Positions 63,743 to 64,000 of a stretch of DNA of 64,000 bases are shown here, piece by piece. The stretch covers positions 2,914,001 to 2,978,000 of the forward strand of contig NC_064010.1 in NCBI RefSeq assembly GCF_932276165.1, given 5' to 3'. This DNA comes from Plutella xylostella (lineage: Eukaryota; Arthropoda; Insecta; Lepidoptera; Plutellidae). Position 1 is the first letter of the stretch. Each line of letters opens with the position of its first letter. The notes beneath the pieces were generated by a model. The model was given only the letters and a program-made list of their open reading frames with translations, did no database searches and was not told where the DNA came from. The translations under genes and the position numbers were made by a program.

Positions 63743-63825
63743 CTGGAAGTTTTGGATAATCATTAATTGTAGAACTTGTATTTTCAATCTCTGAAGGATA
63801 AATTTATCATATTGTCTCGAGTAAC

Positions 63826-63960
63826 GTAGCTCTCAAACTGCTTAACCGATTTTAGTTTTTTTTCGTATGTAATGTAATGTCAAGTGTTCTAAGCCATATT
63901 TTATCAAAATCGGCTCAGTCATTAAAAAGTTATGCAATTTTAAGTGTTGAATGCCGGCCT
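63826..63960. repeat. dispersed repeat, reverse relative of the 7404/7775 repeats
   Basis: GTAGCTCTCAAACTGCTTAACCGATTTTAG and AAAATCGGCTCAGTCATTAAAAAGTTATGC are the reverse of the CATAACTTTTGAACGG...CGGTTCAGCCGTT..GAGCTACG repeat. Confidence 0.6.
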
Positions 63961-64000
63961 TTAACTAAGTCATTTAACAGGGGACTACTTCTATCTATCA

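Overview
The window looks like lepidopteran (moth or butterfly) nuclear DNA. It is AT-rich, its genes carry spliceosomal introns, and it is packed with transposons of lepidopteran type: Helitron-like elements with an ACAG/CTGT core, tRNA-derived SINEs, a CR1 LINE, R1-type and RTE-type LINEs, and many MITEs. I cannot name the species from the sequence alone.

Host genes are all on the minus strand. Seven well-supported exons at 361-461, 967-1179, 8011-8179, 18816-18896, 19336-19512, 23197-23337 and 52492-52642 join in phase to encode the C2A-C2B part and the upstream linker of a synaptotagmin-7 orthologue, a Ca2+ sensor for vesicle exocytosis. A further 41-base first-exon candidate lies at 54191-54231. 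At the right edge, 63533-63742 is the last coding exon of a UTP11-like small-subunit processome protein. No other host gene is recognisable. The remaining sequence is intron or intergenic DNA dominated by mobile elements.

Mobile elements by region. 1.9-9 kb: PIF/Harbinger-like MITEs, three tRNA-derived SINEs, and a tandem duplication that copied part of a synaptotagmin exon. 9.8-15.8 kb: a Ty1/copia retrotransposon whose pol gene is split by an intact Tc1 transposon (DD34E transposase). 15.8-26.5 kb: LINE, SINE, Helitron and MITE fragments among the C2A exons. 26.5-39.2 kb: a nested tower. A minus-strand CR1 LINE has been hit by four separate insertions. The largest is a 5'-truncated R1-type LINE on the plus strand, whose second ORF carries reverse transcriptase, RNase H and, at the C-terminus, a complete superfamily 1 helicase of the plus-strand RNA-virus type. 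That LINE is in turn split by a 1154-bp element with 33-bp inverted repeats and a 9-bp target duplication, which contains a still younger-looking TA-flanked MITE. 40.3-42.5 kb: a 1.6-kb foldback element with arms of about 670 bp, next to another inverted-repeat element. 43-64 kb: Helitrons, a hAT-like element inside another inverted-repeat element, an RTE LINE, a perfect 68-bp hairpin, short LINE insertions with exact target duplications, and the UTP11 exon.

The most notable item is the retrotransposon that encodes a virus-type helicase. From memory, helicase-bearing R1 LINEs in insects have been reported before, so the phenomenon is probably not new. This copy does keep every canonical helicase motif, and it has a long unrecognised stretch between the RNase H and helicase parts.
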